Below, piece after piece: positions 16,760-24,467 of a stretch of 64,000 bases of DNA. How positions within the stretch are numbered: position 1 is the stretch's first letter; each line of letters opens with the position of its first letter. The DNA lies in assembly GCA_017569305.1 (NCBI GenBank), contig CP069418.1:2914001-2978000 (forward strand), written 5' to 3'. The DNA comes from Clostridiales bacterium FE2011. GTDB lineage: Bacteria > Bacillota > Clostridia > Christensenellales > Aristaeellaceae. The position numbers were made by a program, and so were the translations under genes. The notes under the pieces were generated by a model. The model did not search any database. It saw only the letters and a list, made by a program, of their open reading frames with translations, and had not been told where the DNA came from.

Positions 16760-17185
16760 ATGAACAAGAATCCGAAGATGATTGCTGGAATTGCCGGGCT
16801 GGCAGTGATGCTGATCCTGGCTGTTGTCCTGGCAACTTATATGATTCCGACCATTGGTGAGGTCCGGCGGGAAATGAGCCTGACACCGACACCACTGCCG
16901 CCTGTGCCTGGTTCGGTACGTGCTGCGGGCTATGTGGAGCAGGACACTCCGGAACCGGCACTGGGGACAGGATCCAGGGGAGACAAGGTAACCAGGCTGC
17001 AGGAACGGCTGAAGGCCCTGGGATACTATGACGGCGAGATCGACGGCCAGTTCGGACAGGGGACACAGGAGGCTGTCATTGCGTTCCAGATGAAGAACGG
17101 GCTTGATGCTGACGGCTATGCAGGGGAAAAGACGCAAGCCTTGCTATACAGCGATGAAGCAGTCAGAAATGACAATGAAGAATGA
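16760..17185 (+). CDS. Membrane-anchored peptidoglycan-binding-domain protein
   Basis: A 141-residue protein with an N-terminal membrane segment (about residues 7-30), a Pro/Thr-rich linker (LTPTPLPPVPGS) and one PG_binding_1 domain. That domain is shown by GDKVTRLQERLKALGYYDGEIDG and the following FGQGTQEAVIAFQ, about residues 73-110. It should sit outside the cell and bind cell-wall peptidoglycan; no catalytic domain is present. I start at ATG 16760; a TTG directly before it is also possible. The last two codons and the stop fall within a heptad array (17175-17195), so the array has shaped the C-terminus. Confidence 0.82.
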   Translation: MNKNPKMIAGIAGLAVMLILAVVLATYMIPTIGEVRREMSLTPTPLPPVPGSVRAAGYVEQDTPEPALGTGSRGDKVTRLQERLKALGYYDGEIDGQFGQGTQEAVIAFQMKNGLDADGYAGEKTQALLYSDEAVRNDNEE

Positions 17186-17195
17186 AAAATGAAGA
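17175..17195 (+). repeat. Heptad array, ATGAAGA type
   Basis: ATGAAGA, ATGAAAA, ATGAAGA, identical to 2271-2291. It overlaps the end and stop codon of the preceding gene. Confidence 0.8.
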
Positions 17196-17199
17196 TGAA

Positions 17200-17229
17200 G
17201 ACCCGCTCCGGAAAACTCCGGAGCGGGTC
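17200..17229. terminator. Hairpin between convergent genes
   Basis: 13-bp perfect GC-rich stem (17200-17212 with 17217-17229), loop AAAC. It lacks a good T-run on either strand, so termination efficiency is uncertain. Confidence 0.6.
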
Positions 17230-17232
17230 TTA

Positions 17233-17253
17233 GTGTAGAGTGTAGAGTGAAAA
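17233..17253 (+). repeat. Heptad array, GTGTAGA type
   Basis: GTGTAGA, GTGTAGA, GTGAAAA between two hairpins at the convergent junction. Confidence 0.75.
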
Positions 17254-17254
17254 G

Positions 17255-18613
17255 TTATGTTTTGGATTCTTTTGGTTCTGCGAATGAGAGAGCCAAAAGA
17301 ATCCAAAACATAGGAGCAACAAGGCAAACAGGATAGGAAAAGATGCCCTGGATTGCATAGCACAAAACGGACGCGGAACAGGGGGTAAGAAGCGGAAGGC
17401 ATCTGTCGTGCCTGCGGAATATGGACAGGAGCAGGAGCAGGACGAACAGGATCAGGGCAGGCAGCCCGTGATTGACCAGCTGGTTCAGATACTCACTATG
17501 AGGAGCATCAAAGACATTCGGCAGGGGATGCCCATCCTGTTCGGCGGGAATGATCAGATTGTTTTCTTGTATGAAGTGATTGAAGCGGGAAGCGAACGTG
17601 CCCGAACCGCCGCCGGTGAGAAGACTTTCCCCTGAAAGGAGCAGGCTGTAGTACCAGACAGCAATCCGGTCGCTGCCGAAGGAAAGACGTATCCGTCCGT
17701 GAAGGATTTCATGAAGTTCCCAGATGCCGCCGCCATACAATGGCCAGAACCAGACGACGAGCAGGACGGCGATAATCAGCAGGATGAATACCAGCAGGCG
17801 ATACTTTTTCGGTATAAAGCGCAGCAAGGTAACCAGGAACAGGACGGCCAGGGAAATGACACCAAACTGGACATCCATGGTGATGATCAGATAGAGGGAG
17901 AGGAGAAAAGCAATAGAAAAAGGTAGGAGGTAGGAGGTAGGAGGTAGGATGTAGGAAGTTTGACGGGAGTTGTTGGATGTGTGGAATTTGGGAAGATTTG
18001 ACAGCAGCCCATAGAGAAAGAGACCTGCGAGGAGCAGGAGATAGCCGGTGCCCATATCGATGTTGCCGATGGTGCCCTGAAACTCCGGATTCATCGCATA
18101 GCTTCTTCCGGGCGGGTATAGCCCCAAAGGATTTTCGCCGCTTCGCTGCAGCATAACAATGACAAAGAAAACGGCTACACCGGCGGCTGCGGAAAGCAGG
18201 ACGGGTTTCAGATGTACGCGTGAAAAGAAAAAACAAATAAAAAGGGAAAAATAGCACAGCTGTGAAGCCAGCCCCTCATAATGTACGGGTTTTCCCCGCC
18301 ACCAGACATCCGGATCATAGGAGCCGGTACAGAGCAGGCAGGTGATCAAGATCCAAAGGATGTGTAAAGAAGCGATGATGGCAGGGAAGACGTCACGAAA
18401 CGACAGCTTCCGGCCGGGTTCTTTATTCAGGATACGGTCCCGGACCAGGTCAAAGAGAAAACAAGGCAGGGTTATGCCAGTCAGGATCAGCATGATGATC
18501 CATTTATTGTATGTGATATGGGCATAGGATCCGCCCAGCAGCGGAAACAGCCCAAGCCAGAGACAGGCGGAAAGGGTCATTCCATATCCGTATTTTGACT
18601 GTGCGGATCGCAT
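17255..18613 (-). CDS. O-antigen ligase/polymerase-like membrane protein
   Basis: A 452-residue polytopic protein with about ten to twelve membrane segments and the Wzy_C (O-antigen ligase family) pattern. The extracellular loop near the C-terminus has GGGSGTFASRFNHF followed by APHSEYLNQLVNHGLPALI. Members polymerise or transfer lipid-linked glycans at the outer face of the membrane. I start at 18613 (MRSAQSKYGYG), behind AAAGGA, rather than at the longest open frame 18 codons upstream. An in-frame run of GTAGGAG heptads (17923-17957) encodes a Thr-Ser-Tyr-Leu-Pro-rich stretch (TSYILPPTSYLLP) and looks like an insertion. The last codons and stop form half of an 18-bp hairpin. Confidence 0.8.
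   Translation of the reverse strand: MRSAQSKYGYGMTLSACLWLGLFPLLGGSYAHITYNKWIIMLILTGITLPCFLFDLVRDRILNKEPGRKLSFRDVFPAIIASLHILWILITCLLCTGSYDPDVWWRGKPVHYEGLASQLCYFSLFICFFFSRVHLKPVLLSAAAGVAVFFVIVMLQRSGENPLGLYPPGRSYAMNPEFQGTIGNIDMGTGYLLLLAGLFLYGLLSNLPKFHTSNNSRQTSYILPPTSYLLPFSIAFLLSLYLIITMDVQFGVISLAVLFLVTLLRFIPKKYRLLVFILLIIAVLLVVWFWPLYGGGIWELHEILHGRIRLSFGSDRIAVWYYSLLLSGESLLTGGGSGTFASRFNHFIQENNLIIPAEQDGHPLPNVFDAPHSEYLNQLVNHGLPALILFVLLLLLSIFRRHDRCLPLLTPCSASVLCYAIQGIFSYPVCLVAPMFWILLALSFAEPKESKT
17258..17310 (-). terminator. Terminator overlapping the gene end
   Basis: Perfect 18-bp inverted repeat (17258-17275 with 17293-17310). Read leftward it spans the final codons of the ligase-like gene up to its TAA and is followed by a modest T-rich stretch. 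Confidence 0.65.
17923..17957 (+). repeat. Heptad array inside a coding sequence, GTAGGAG type
   Basis: Five units: GTAGGAG three times, GTAGGAT, GTAGGAA. It lies within the leftward ligase-like gene without breaking its frame, in a loop between membrane segments. Confidence 0.9.
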
Positions 18614-18631
18614 ACGGGACCATCCTTTCCG

Positions 18632-18660
18632 TTGTTTTTCCAGCCATGATATGGTAAAAT
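18632..18660 (+). promoter_or_regulatory. Candidate promoter of CUT1 sugar importer
   Basis: TTGTTT (18632-18637), 17-bp spacer, TAAAAT (18655-18660), in the divergent region ahead of the ATPase gene. Confidence 0.5.
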
Positions 18661-18736
18661 CAAGCAAAGTAAGTATACATCATCCGAACCTTTCCGCACA
18701 AGAGCGCGGAGGGATTGTCGAAAGGAAGCGGATGCC

Positions 18737-19825
18737 ATGAAAGTAGTGCTGGAAAACCTGACAAAGTGTTTCCCGTCCCGAAATAAGAAGGGGGCGGAGG
18801 TCATTGCTGTCAACAATTTCAATTTTGAAATCCCGGACGGTAAGCTGATCGGCCTGCTGGGCCCCAGCGGTTGCGGAAAAAGCACGACGCTGAACCTGAT
18901 CAGCGGACTGGAGACGCCGACAAAGGGAAAGATATACTTCGGGGATGAAGACGTGACGAACCTTCCGCCGGAAGAGCGGGGCGTCGGTCTTGTATTCCAG
19001 AATTATGCCCTTTATCCGCATATGACGGTGGAGGAGAACATCATCTTTCCGCTGCAGAACCTGAAGGGCGCACAGAAGATGTCCAAGGAAGCCATGCACC
19101 AGAAGGCGGTGGAGACCGCGAAACTGGTGCAGCTGGATGGCCTTATGGAACGGAAACCGAAGGAGCTTTCCGGCGGCCAGCAGCAGCGCGTGGCCATTGC
19201 CCGGGCCCTGGTGAAAATCCCGAAGGTTCTGCTGCTGGATGAGCCGCTGAGCAACCTGGATGCCAGGTTGAGGCTGCAGACGCGGGAAGAACTCCGCCGG
19301 ATTCAGCGGGAGACAGGGGTTACCACGATTTTCGTGACGCATGACCAGGAAGAAGCCATGAGCATCAGTGACCTGATCATCGTTATGAAGGACGGCGTGG
19401 TGCACCAGATCGGGAAGCCCCAGGATGTTTATGATGAGCCTGCGAACCTGTTTGTGGCCCAGTTCCTGGGGACGCCGCAGATTAATGTGTTCCATGGCGA
19501 GGTGAAAAACGAAAAGCTGTATATCGGTGAGGAAGACGTACTGGACGTGCCCGGACGGAAGGACATGCCTGTATGGGTCGGCATCCGGCCGGAAGGCTTT
19601 ATCCCGGACGCGAATGAAGGGCGCATGACCTGCCAGATGGACCGGGTGGAAGTGATGGGACGGGACGTGAGCGTTGTTTCCACACATCCGCAGATGACAG
19701 GCAGGAGTATCCGTTCCATTGTCAGCGCCGAAAACAAATTCGATCCGGACCAGAAAACCGTGCGTTTCAACCTGAAACCGTATAAGGTTTTCCTGTTTGA
19801 CAAGGAGAGCGAGGAACGGGTATGA
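18737..19825 (+). CDS. CUT1 sugar ABC importer ATPase (UgpC/MsmK-like)
   Basis: ATPase subunit of 362 aa with one NBD and a C-terminal TOBE/OB regulatory domain, as in MalK, UgpC and MsmK. Walker A GPSGCGKST is at about residues 40-48, Q-loop QNYALYPHMTV near 84, signature LSGGQQQR near 138, Walker B VLLLDEPLSNLDA, and the H-loop FVTHDQEEAM. A 12-residue insert near the N-terminus (CFPSRNKKGAEVIAV) lengthens the first strand-loop. It is the first gene of a four-gene operon whose next gene overlaps it by 4 bp. The substrate would be an oligosaccharide or glycerol-phosphate-type compound and cannot be fixed from sequence. Confidence 0.93.
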   Translation: MKVVLENLTKCFPSRNKKGAEVIAVNNFNFEIPDGKLIGLLGPSGCGKSTTLNLISGLETPTKGKIYFGDEDVTNLPPEERGVGLVFQNYALYPHMTVEENIIFPLQNLKGAQKMSKEAMHQKAVETAKLVQLDGLMERKPKELSGGQQQRVAIARALVKIPKVLLLDEPLSNLDARLRLQTREELRRIQRETGVTTIFVTHDQEEAMSISDLIIVMKDGVVHQIGKPQDVYDEPANLFVAQFLGTPQINVFHGEVKNEKLYIGEEDVLDVPGRKDMPVWVGIRPEGFIPDANEGRMTCQMDRVEVMGRDVSVVSTHPQMTGRSIRSIVSAENKFDPDQKTVRFNLKPYKVFLFDKESEERV

Positions 19826-20715
19826 AAAAGAACAACCTGAAGGCCTGGCTGTATCTGCTGCCGGCGATCCTTTTTCTGGGCGTGTTCATGGTCTATCCGC
19901 TGATCGACGTATGCTTCTATTCCGTTGAGGAAAACTACCAATCCATTGCACAAACCTATACCGGCATCGGACTGGGCAATTTCGGCCATGTGCTGAGCGA
20001 TCCGTTCTTTATCCAGGCGCTGAAGAATACCCTGATCCTGGTGGCTATTACAGTGCCTGTGAGCACAGGAATCTCCCTGCTGATCGCCTTGGGCCTCAGC
20101 TCAATCAAAACGCTGAAAAAAGCTTTCCAGACCATTTACTTCCTGCCGTATGTGACCAATACGCTGGCTGTCGGCCTGGTGTTCATGATCCTGTTCGCAC
20201 GGACGGAATACACGGATGGCCTGATCAACGCGCTGATCAGTTCGATGGGATATGACATGGTTGACTTCATTAACGGACCGTACTGGGCAAAGATGCTGGT
20301 GACCTGCCTGTATACGGTCTGGATTGTTATGCCTTTCAAGATCCTGATCCTGACAAGCGCGCTGGCAAGCGTCAACCAGGATTATTACAAAGCTGCCAAG
20401 GTGGACGGGGCAAGCAGCGGACGGATTTTCCGGAAGATTACCCTGCCCATGATCAGCCCGACTGTTTTCTATCTCGTCATTACCGGCTTTATCGGAGCCT
20501 TCAAGGCTTACAGCGACGAGGTCGCGCTGTTTGGCGTAAATCTGAATGAAGCAGGCATGAACACGATAGTCGGTTATGTCTATGACATGCTGTACAGCGA
20601 TAAGGGAGGATATCCCGGCTACGCGGCGGCAGCGGCATTGATCCTGTTTGCTATTGTGTTTACGATTACCTACATTAACCTGAAGTTCAGCAGAAACAAG
20701 GTACAGTATATGTAA
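19822..20715 (+). CDS. CUT1 sugar ABC importer permease (MalF/UgpA type)
   Basis: Membrane permease of 297 aa with six predicted helices and the BPD_transp_1 EAA coupling motif, here YYKAAKVDGASSGRIFRKITLPMISP at about residues 192-217. The EAA loop contacts the ATPase of the previous gene. The N-terminal LKAWLYLLPAILFLGVFMVYPL is typical of UgpA/LacF-type subunits. ATGA overlap with the ATPase gene. It pairs with the permease at 20814. Confidence 0.93.
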   Translation: MKKNNLKAWLYLLPAILFLGVFMVYPLIDVCFYSVEENYQSIAQTYTGIGLGNFGHVLSDPFFIQALKNTLILVAITVPVSTGISLLIALGLSSIKTLKKAFQTIYFLPYVTNTLAVGLVFMILFARTEYTDGLINALISSMGYDMVDFINGPYWAKMLVTCLYTVWIVMPFKILILTSALASVNQDYYKAAKVDGASSGRIFRKITLPMISPTVFYLVITGFIGAFKAYSDEVALFGVNLNEAGMNTIVGYVYDMLYSDKGGYPGYAAAAALILFAIVFTITYINLKFSRNKVQYM

Positions 20716-20722
20716 ATCAATT

Positions 20723-20750
20723 CATAATTCACAATTCATAATTCATCATT
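20723..20750 (+). repeat. Heptad array, CATAATT type
   Basis: CATAATT, CACAATT, CATAATT, CATCATT between the two permease genes of one operon, so transcription must cross it. Confidence 0.85.
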
Positions 20751-20813
20751 ATGAATGGAATCCTGACCATGAGCTGCGAAGATGAGTATACAGGTGTTTG
20801 GGGATGAAGAAAT

Positions 20814-21665
20814 ATGATTGAGAAAAAGAACGCAAGGGTATCACGGGGACTGATTTACCTGTTCCTGGTGATCTGGGCGGTTATCGTTCTGTTTCCCTTT
20901 TACTGGATGGTGCTGACCAGCGTCAAAAACACCGCATCCTACAACAATGAAAAAACCCCTGAGTTCATCACCATGGAACCGACAGGGGAGAACTACGTCA
21001 AAGCCTTTACTGAGGTCAGCCTCGGAAGGTATTTTGCGAATACTTTGATTTTCACTGTGGCGACTACGGGATTGATGATGCTGGTGATTGTGCCGGCGGC
21101 ATTCGCATTCTCCAGACTGGAATTCAAGGGGAAAAACCTGCTGTTTGCTTTGTTCCTGAGCCTGATGATGATTCCTACGGAGCTGGTGATTATCACCAAC
21201 TATGTGACGATCGTCAACTGGGGATTCCAGAAGGGCGACCTGACCTACCTTGGCCTGATCCTTCCTTCGGTAACCAGTGTGTTCTATATCTACCTGCTGA
21301 AGGAAAACTTTGAAGCCATTCCGGACGAACTGTACAATGCGGCAAAGGTGGACGGCACCAGCGACCTGAAGTACCTGCTTAAGGTGATGGTGCCCATCAG
21401 CCAGCCGACGATTGTGACCATAGCCATCCTGAAAGTAATTGAATGCTGGAACAGCTATGTATGGCCGAGACTGATTACCAAAGAATCAAAGTATTTCCTG
21501 GTATCAAACGGCATCCAGGCGATCCGGGAAAGCGGATTCGGCCGTCAGGATATTCCGGCGATGATGGCGGCTGTGGTGGTCGTCAGCGTCCCGCTGATTG
21601 TGCTTTTCCTGGTGTTCCGTGACAAGATTATGGCGGGAGTTTCCAGGGGAGGAACAAAGGGATAA
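20814..21665 (+). CDS. CUT1 sugar ABC importer permease (MalG/UgpE type)
   Basis: Second permease, 283 aa, six helices, with the EAA motif ELYNAAKVDGTSDLKYLLKVMVPISQP at about residues 179-203. The N-terminal basic segment then FPFYWMVLTSVKN is standard for MalG/UgpE. It is separated from the first permease by a 98-bp gap filled mainly with heptads, an unusual spacer within such an operon. The binding protein follows 43 bp downstream, again behind a heptad array. Confidence 0.92.
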   Translation: MIEKKNARVSRGLIYLFLVIWAVIVLFPFYWMVLTSVKNTASYNNEKTPEFITMEPTGENYVKAFTEVSLGRYFANTLIFTVATTGLMMLVIVPAAFAFSRLEFKGKNLLFALFLSLMMIPTELVIITNYVTIVNWGFQKGDLTYLGLILPSVTSVFYIYLLKENFEAIPDELYNAAKVDGTSDLKYLLKVMVPISQPTIVTIAILKVIECWNSYVWPRLITKESKYFLVSNGIQAIRESGFGRQDIPAMMAAVVVVSVPLIVLFLVFRDKIMAGVSRGGTKG

Positions 21666-21671
21666 GTTGAG

Positions 21672-21699
21672 GCAGGAGGTAGGAAGTAGGAAGTAGGAG
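21672..21699 (+). repeat. Heptad array supplying a ribosome binding site, GTAGGAG type
   Basis: GCAGGAG, GTAGGAA, GTAGGAA, GTAGGAG. The last unit provides AGGAGG at 21695-21700, 8 bases before the GTG start at 21709. Confidence 0.88.
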
Positions 21700-21708
21700 G
21701 TACAGGCA

Positions 21709-23325
21709 GTGAAGAGAAAGAATGTAAAGCGGATCGCAGTTTGTGCGATGCTTGTTATATCACTGATTCTGCTGTCCGGATGCCATGGACGGCTGGAGAG
21801 CCGGGAAGCGACGGGAGCCGGGAATGCGAAGATCCCGGAAGCGTTTGATGATTCCAAGCCGATTGAACTGGTCTTCTGGGCCAAGAATGATACCAACAAG
21901 GTGCAGACGGCTGTTTATACGAACGCCATCAAAGAATTTGAAGAAATGTATCCGAATGTGAAGATTAATCTGCGCCTGTACGCGGATTACGGGCGGATCT
22001 TTGCTGACGTGATTACCAATATTGCGACGAAAACAACACCGAATGTATGCATTACCTATCCGGACCATATCGCCACGTATATGACAGGCCAGGACGTTGT
22101 GCTGCAGATGGATGACTGGATGAAAGACAGCCGGTACGGGCTTGGGGGAAGCGAGGTCCGCTTTGATTCCCCGAAACAGGAGGAGATTGTACCGGAATTC
22201 CTGGCAGAGTGCGTGCTGGAAGACCATTATTACGCTATGCCCTATATGCGCTCCACAGAAGCCCTGTACGTCAATGAGGATATGGTAAAGAAGCTGGGAT
22301 ACGAACTGCCTGAAGTGGTAACCTGGGACTTTGTGTGGGAAGTCAGCGAAAAGGCCATGGAGAAAAACGAAGACGGCACCTTTAAGATTAACGGCCAGAA
22401 GGTGATGATTCCCTTTATCTACAAGAGCACGGACAATATGATGATTACCATGCTCAAACAGCTGGACGCTCCGTATTCCACAGCGGAGGGGGAAGTGCTG
22501 CTCTTTAACGACACCACCAAGGGACTGCTGGAAGAAATCTATAAGCACGCAAAGAGCCGGGCGTTCTCCACGTTTGCTATCAGCAGCTACCCGGGCAACT
22601 TCCTCAATGCCGGGCAGTGCATCTTTGCGATCGACTCCACTGCCGGCGCTACCTGGATGGGAAGCGAAGCGCCGATGCTGGACATTCATGAGGAACAGGT
22701 GGTTCCGTTCAATATCCGGGTGATGCCGATTCCGCAGTTCAAACCGGAAGAACCGAAGATGATCAGCCAGGGTCCCAGCATCTGTATCTTCAACAAGGAT
22801 GATCCCCAGGAAGTGCTGGCCAGCTGGCTGTTTACCCAGTATCTGATCAGCAATAAGGTTCAGCTGGGTTATGCGGAGACAGAAGGTTATCTGCCGGTGA
22901 CCCTGAAGGCTCAGCAAAGCGCAGAGTATCAGGATTACCTGAGCAGGAAAGGCGAGGACGACGACCATTATTCCGTGAAGATTGAAGCCAGCGAGCTGCT
23001 GCAAAAGTACACCTCGGATACCTTTGTTACGCCGGTGTTCAACGGCAGCAACAGCCTGCGTTCCGCTGCCGGACAGCTGATTGAAAGCACTGCGAAAAGC
23101 GCACGCCGGAAAGAAAAGATGAGCGACGCGTATATCGAAAAGCTGTACGCTGACGTGACCAGCCTTTTCCAGCTGGATCAGATTGAAGTCAAAGCAGGGA
23201 AGAAGGTGTCCTTCGGGGAGCTTCCTTCAGAATCAAAAACGCTGCTGATTGTCATTCCGTGCATCTGGATCCTGATTGGTCTGTACGCATTCCTGACCAA
23301 GCGGAAGAACCGTAAGAAAACGTAA
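21709..23325 (+). CDS. Extracellular solute-binding lipoprotein with C-terminal membrane helix
   Basis: Sugar-binding protein (538 aa) of the importer encoded just upstream (family 1 solute-binding fold). The signal peptide ends in a lipobox, ILLSGC, with Cys at about residue 24. The mature part shows the family layout from LVFWAKNDTNKVQTAVYTNAIKEFE through the hinge region PYMRSTEALYVNEDMVKKLGY near 190. Unusually, the C-terminus has a hydrophobic helix (about residues 510-527, LLIVIPCIWILIGLYAFL) and a basic tail, so the protein could be anchored at both ends. The GTG start is set by a heptad-derived AGGAGG. It is about 100 residues longer than typical. Confidence 0.87.
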   Translation: MKRKNVKRIAVCAMLVISLILLSGCHGRLESREATGAGNAKIPEAFDDSKPIELVFWAKNDTNKVQTAVYTNAIKEFEEMYPNVKINLRLYADYGRIFADVITNIATKTTPNVCITYPDHIATYMTGQDVVLQMDDWMKDSRYGLGGSEVRFDSPKQEEIVPEFLAECVLEDHYYAMPYMRSTEALYVNEDMVKKLGYELPEVVTWDFVWEVSEKAMEKNEDGTFKINGQKVMIPFIYKSTDNMMITMLKQLDAPYSTAEGEVLLFNDTTKGLLEEIYKHAKSRAFSTFAISSYPGNFLNAGQCIFAIDSTAGATWMGSEAPMLDIHEEQVVPFNIRVMPIPQFKPEEPKMISQGPSICIFNKDDPQEVLASWLFTQYLISNKVQLGYAETEGYLPVTLKAQQSAEYQDYLSRKGEDDDHYSVKIEASELLQKYTSDTFVTPVFNGSNSLRSAAGQLIESTAKSARRKEKMSDAYIEKLYADVTSLFQLDQIEVKAGKKVSFGELPSESKTLLIVIPCIWILIGLYAFLTKRKNRKKT

Positions 23326-23354
23326 AAACGGATGAGGTCCGTTGTGTTTTTACG
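23321..23354 (+). terminator. Candidate terminator of CUT1 operon
   Basis: 9-bp outer stem (23321-23329 with 23346-23354) plus an inner 5-bp stem. It overlaps the stop codon, and its 3' arm carries a T-run. Confidence 0.5.
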
Positions 23355-23370
23355 ATGTTTGATGTATGAT
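23342..23370 (+). promoter_or_regulatory. Candidate promoter
   Basis: TTGTGT (23342-23347), 17-bp spacer, TATGAT (23365-23370), upstream of the secreted protein gene. The -35 lies in the hairpin of the preceding terminator. Confidence 0.4.
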
Positions 23371-23428
23371 AAACCCGGAAAGCGGAGGGGGGAATCCCTC
23401 CTGGAATAATGAAAGGAGAACAGCTATT

Positions 23429-24160
23429 ATGAAAAAGATTATCAGCCTGATTCTGGTTCTTGCCCTTGCACTGTGCCTGGTTCCTGTGCTGGCTGAAGAA
23501 GAAGCCGCCGATGAGGAAGCGAGCGAACTGGTACTGATGTCCCATGAGGATTATGTTCTGGCCGAGATGGACGCTCCCGTGTATGTGGAGACCTATGTGC
23601 AGGCACACCAGAACTGGTGGAACGACAAGATGACCATTTATGCCCAGAGCGAAGACGGTGCATATTTCATCTATGAACTGGGCATCTCAGAGGATGAAGC
23701 TGCCAAGCTGGTTCCCGGCACCAAGATTGCCGTGAAGGGCTTCAAGGGCGAGTGGAGCGGCGAGGTTGAAATCCTCGATGCGACTTATGAAATCCTTGAG
23801 GGCGATCCCTTCATCGCGACCGCTACCGATGTGACCGCTCTGCTGGGCACTGACGAACTGATCAATCATCAGAACGAACTGGTGGCTTTCAAGGGCATGA
23901 CTGTGGAAGCTTATGACGACAGCGGCGCTGCTTTTGCTTACAAAGATGCAGAAGGCAAGACCGATGACCTGTACTTCAAGGTTTCCAAGGATGGACAGAC
24001 CTATGATTTCTGCGTTGAGTTCTATCTCTGCGGCAATGATACTGAAGTGTACAAGGCTGTGGAAGCCCTGAAGGTCGGCGATGTGGTTGATCTGGAAGGA
24101 TTCCTTTACTGGTACAATGGTGCTAACCCCCATATCACCAGCGTAACCGCCGCACAGTAA
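23429..24160 (+). CDS. Secreted protein of unknown function, possible OB-fold domains
   Basis: Protein of 243 aa with a Sec signal (MKKIISLILVLALALCLVPVLA) and an acidic mature part. Two similar beta-rich segments can be seen. The first (about residues 45-125) runs from VYVETYVQAHQNWW through KIAVKGFKGEWSGEVEI. The second (about 145-240) runs from ELVAFKGMTVEAY to VGDVVDLEGFLYWY. The recurring pattern of a strand, V-x-V-x-G-F/L and W-S/Y resembles OB-fold modules, but I cannot name a family. The start at 23429 follows AAAGGAG. It stands alone, with its own promoter and a good terminator. Ligand and partner are unknown. Confidence 0.7.
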   Translation: MKKIISLILVLALALCLVPVLAEEEAADEEASELVLMSHEDYVLAEMDAPVYVETYVQAHQNWWNDKMTIYAQSEDGAYFIYELGISEDEAAKLVPGTKIAVKGFKGEWSGEVEILDATYEILEGDPFIATATDVTALLGTDELINHQNELVAFKGMTVEAYDDSGAAFAYKDAEGKTDDLYFKVSKDGQTYDFCVEFYLCGNDTEVYKAVEALKVGDVVDLEGFLYWYNGANPHITSVTAAQ

Positions 24161-24174
24161 AAGCGTTTATTTCA

Positions 24175-24212
24175 GCCTCCGGACAGAAATGTCCGGGGGC
24201 TTATATTTTTTT
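24175..24212 (+). terminator. Intrinsic terminator
   Basis: 10-bp stem with one G-T pair (24175-24184 with 24191-24200), then a T-rich tail including seven Ts. Confidence 0.88.
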
Positions 24213-24214
24213 GC

Positions 24215-24243
24215 TTGACATTTTAATCCGGGTCATGTATTAT
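24215..24243 (+). promoter_or_regulatory. tRNA promoter
   Basis: TTGACA (24215-24220), 17-bp spacer, TATTAT (24238-24243), 28 bp before the first tRNA. It probably drives both tRNAs. Confidence 0.8.
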
Positions 24244-24270
24244 ATCCCTTGCGCTCGCAGGAGCGGATGA

Positions 24271-24346
24271 CGCGGGGTGGAGCAGTTGGCAGCTCGTCGG
24301 GCTCATAACCCGGAGGTCGGGGGTTCAAATCCCTCCCCCGCAACCA
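24271..24346 (+). tRNA. Initiator tRNA-fMet (CAT)
   Basis: A complete 76-nt cloverleaf with encoded CCA. Anticodon CAT is at 24304-24306. Two marks identify the initiator: the unpaired C1-A72 end of the acceptor stem (CGCGGGG against CCCCGCA) and three G-C pairs stacked under the anticodon loop. It starts protein synthesis with formyl-methionine. It lies 3 bp before the next tRNA. Confidence 0.96.
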
Positions 24347-24349
24347 TAT

Positions 24350-24423
24350 GGCTCAATAGCTCAGTTGGCTAGAGCATTCGGTTCATACCCGGAGTGTCAT
24401 AGGTTCGAGTCCTATTTGAGCCA
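24350..24423 (+). tRNA. Elongator tRNA-Met (CAT)
   Basis: A 74-nt cloverleaf: acceptor GGCTCAA with TTGAGCC, D-arm GCTC/GAGC, anticodon CAT at 24384-24386 in CGGTTCATACCCG (typical of elongator Met rather than tRNA-Ile2), T-arm ATAGG/CCTAT with TTCGAGT. CCA is not encoded (the discriminator A is followed by CAT), in contrast to its neighbour, so it needs CCA addition. Its 3' half recurs in inverted orientation at 24468-24494. Confidence 0.93.
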
Positions 24424-24424
24424 C

Positions 24425-24467
24425 ATAAGAAAACAGACCCTTCAAGGGTCTGTTTTCTTATGTTTTT
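24425..24467 (+). terminator. tRNA terminator
   Basis: 16-bp perfect stem (24425-24440 with 24446-24461), loop TTCAA, then ATG and five Ts. Confidence 0.9.
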
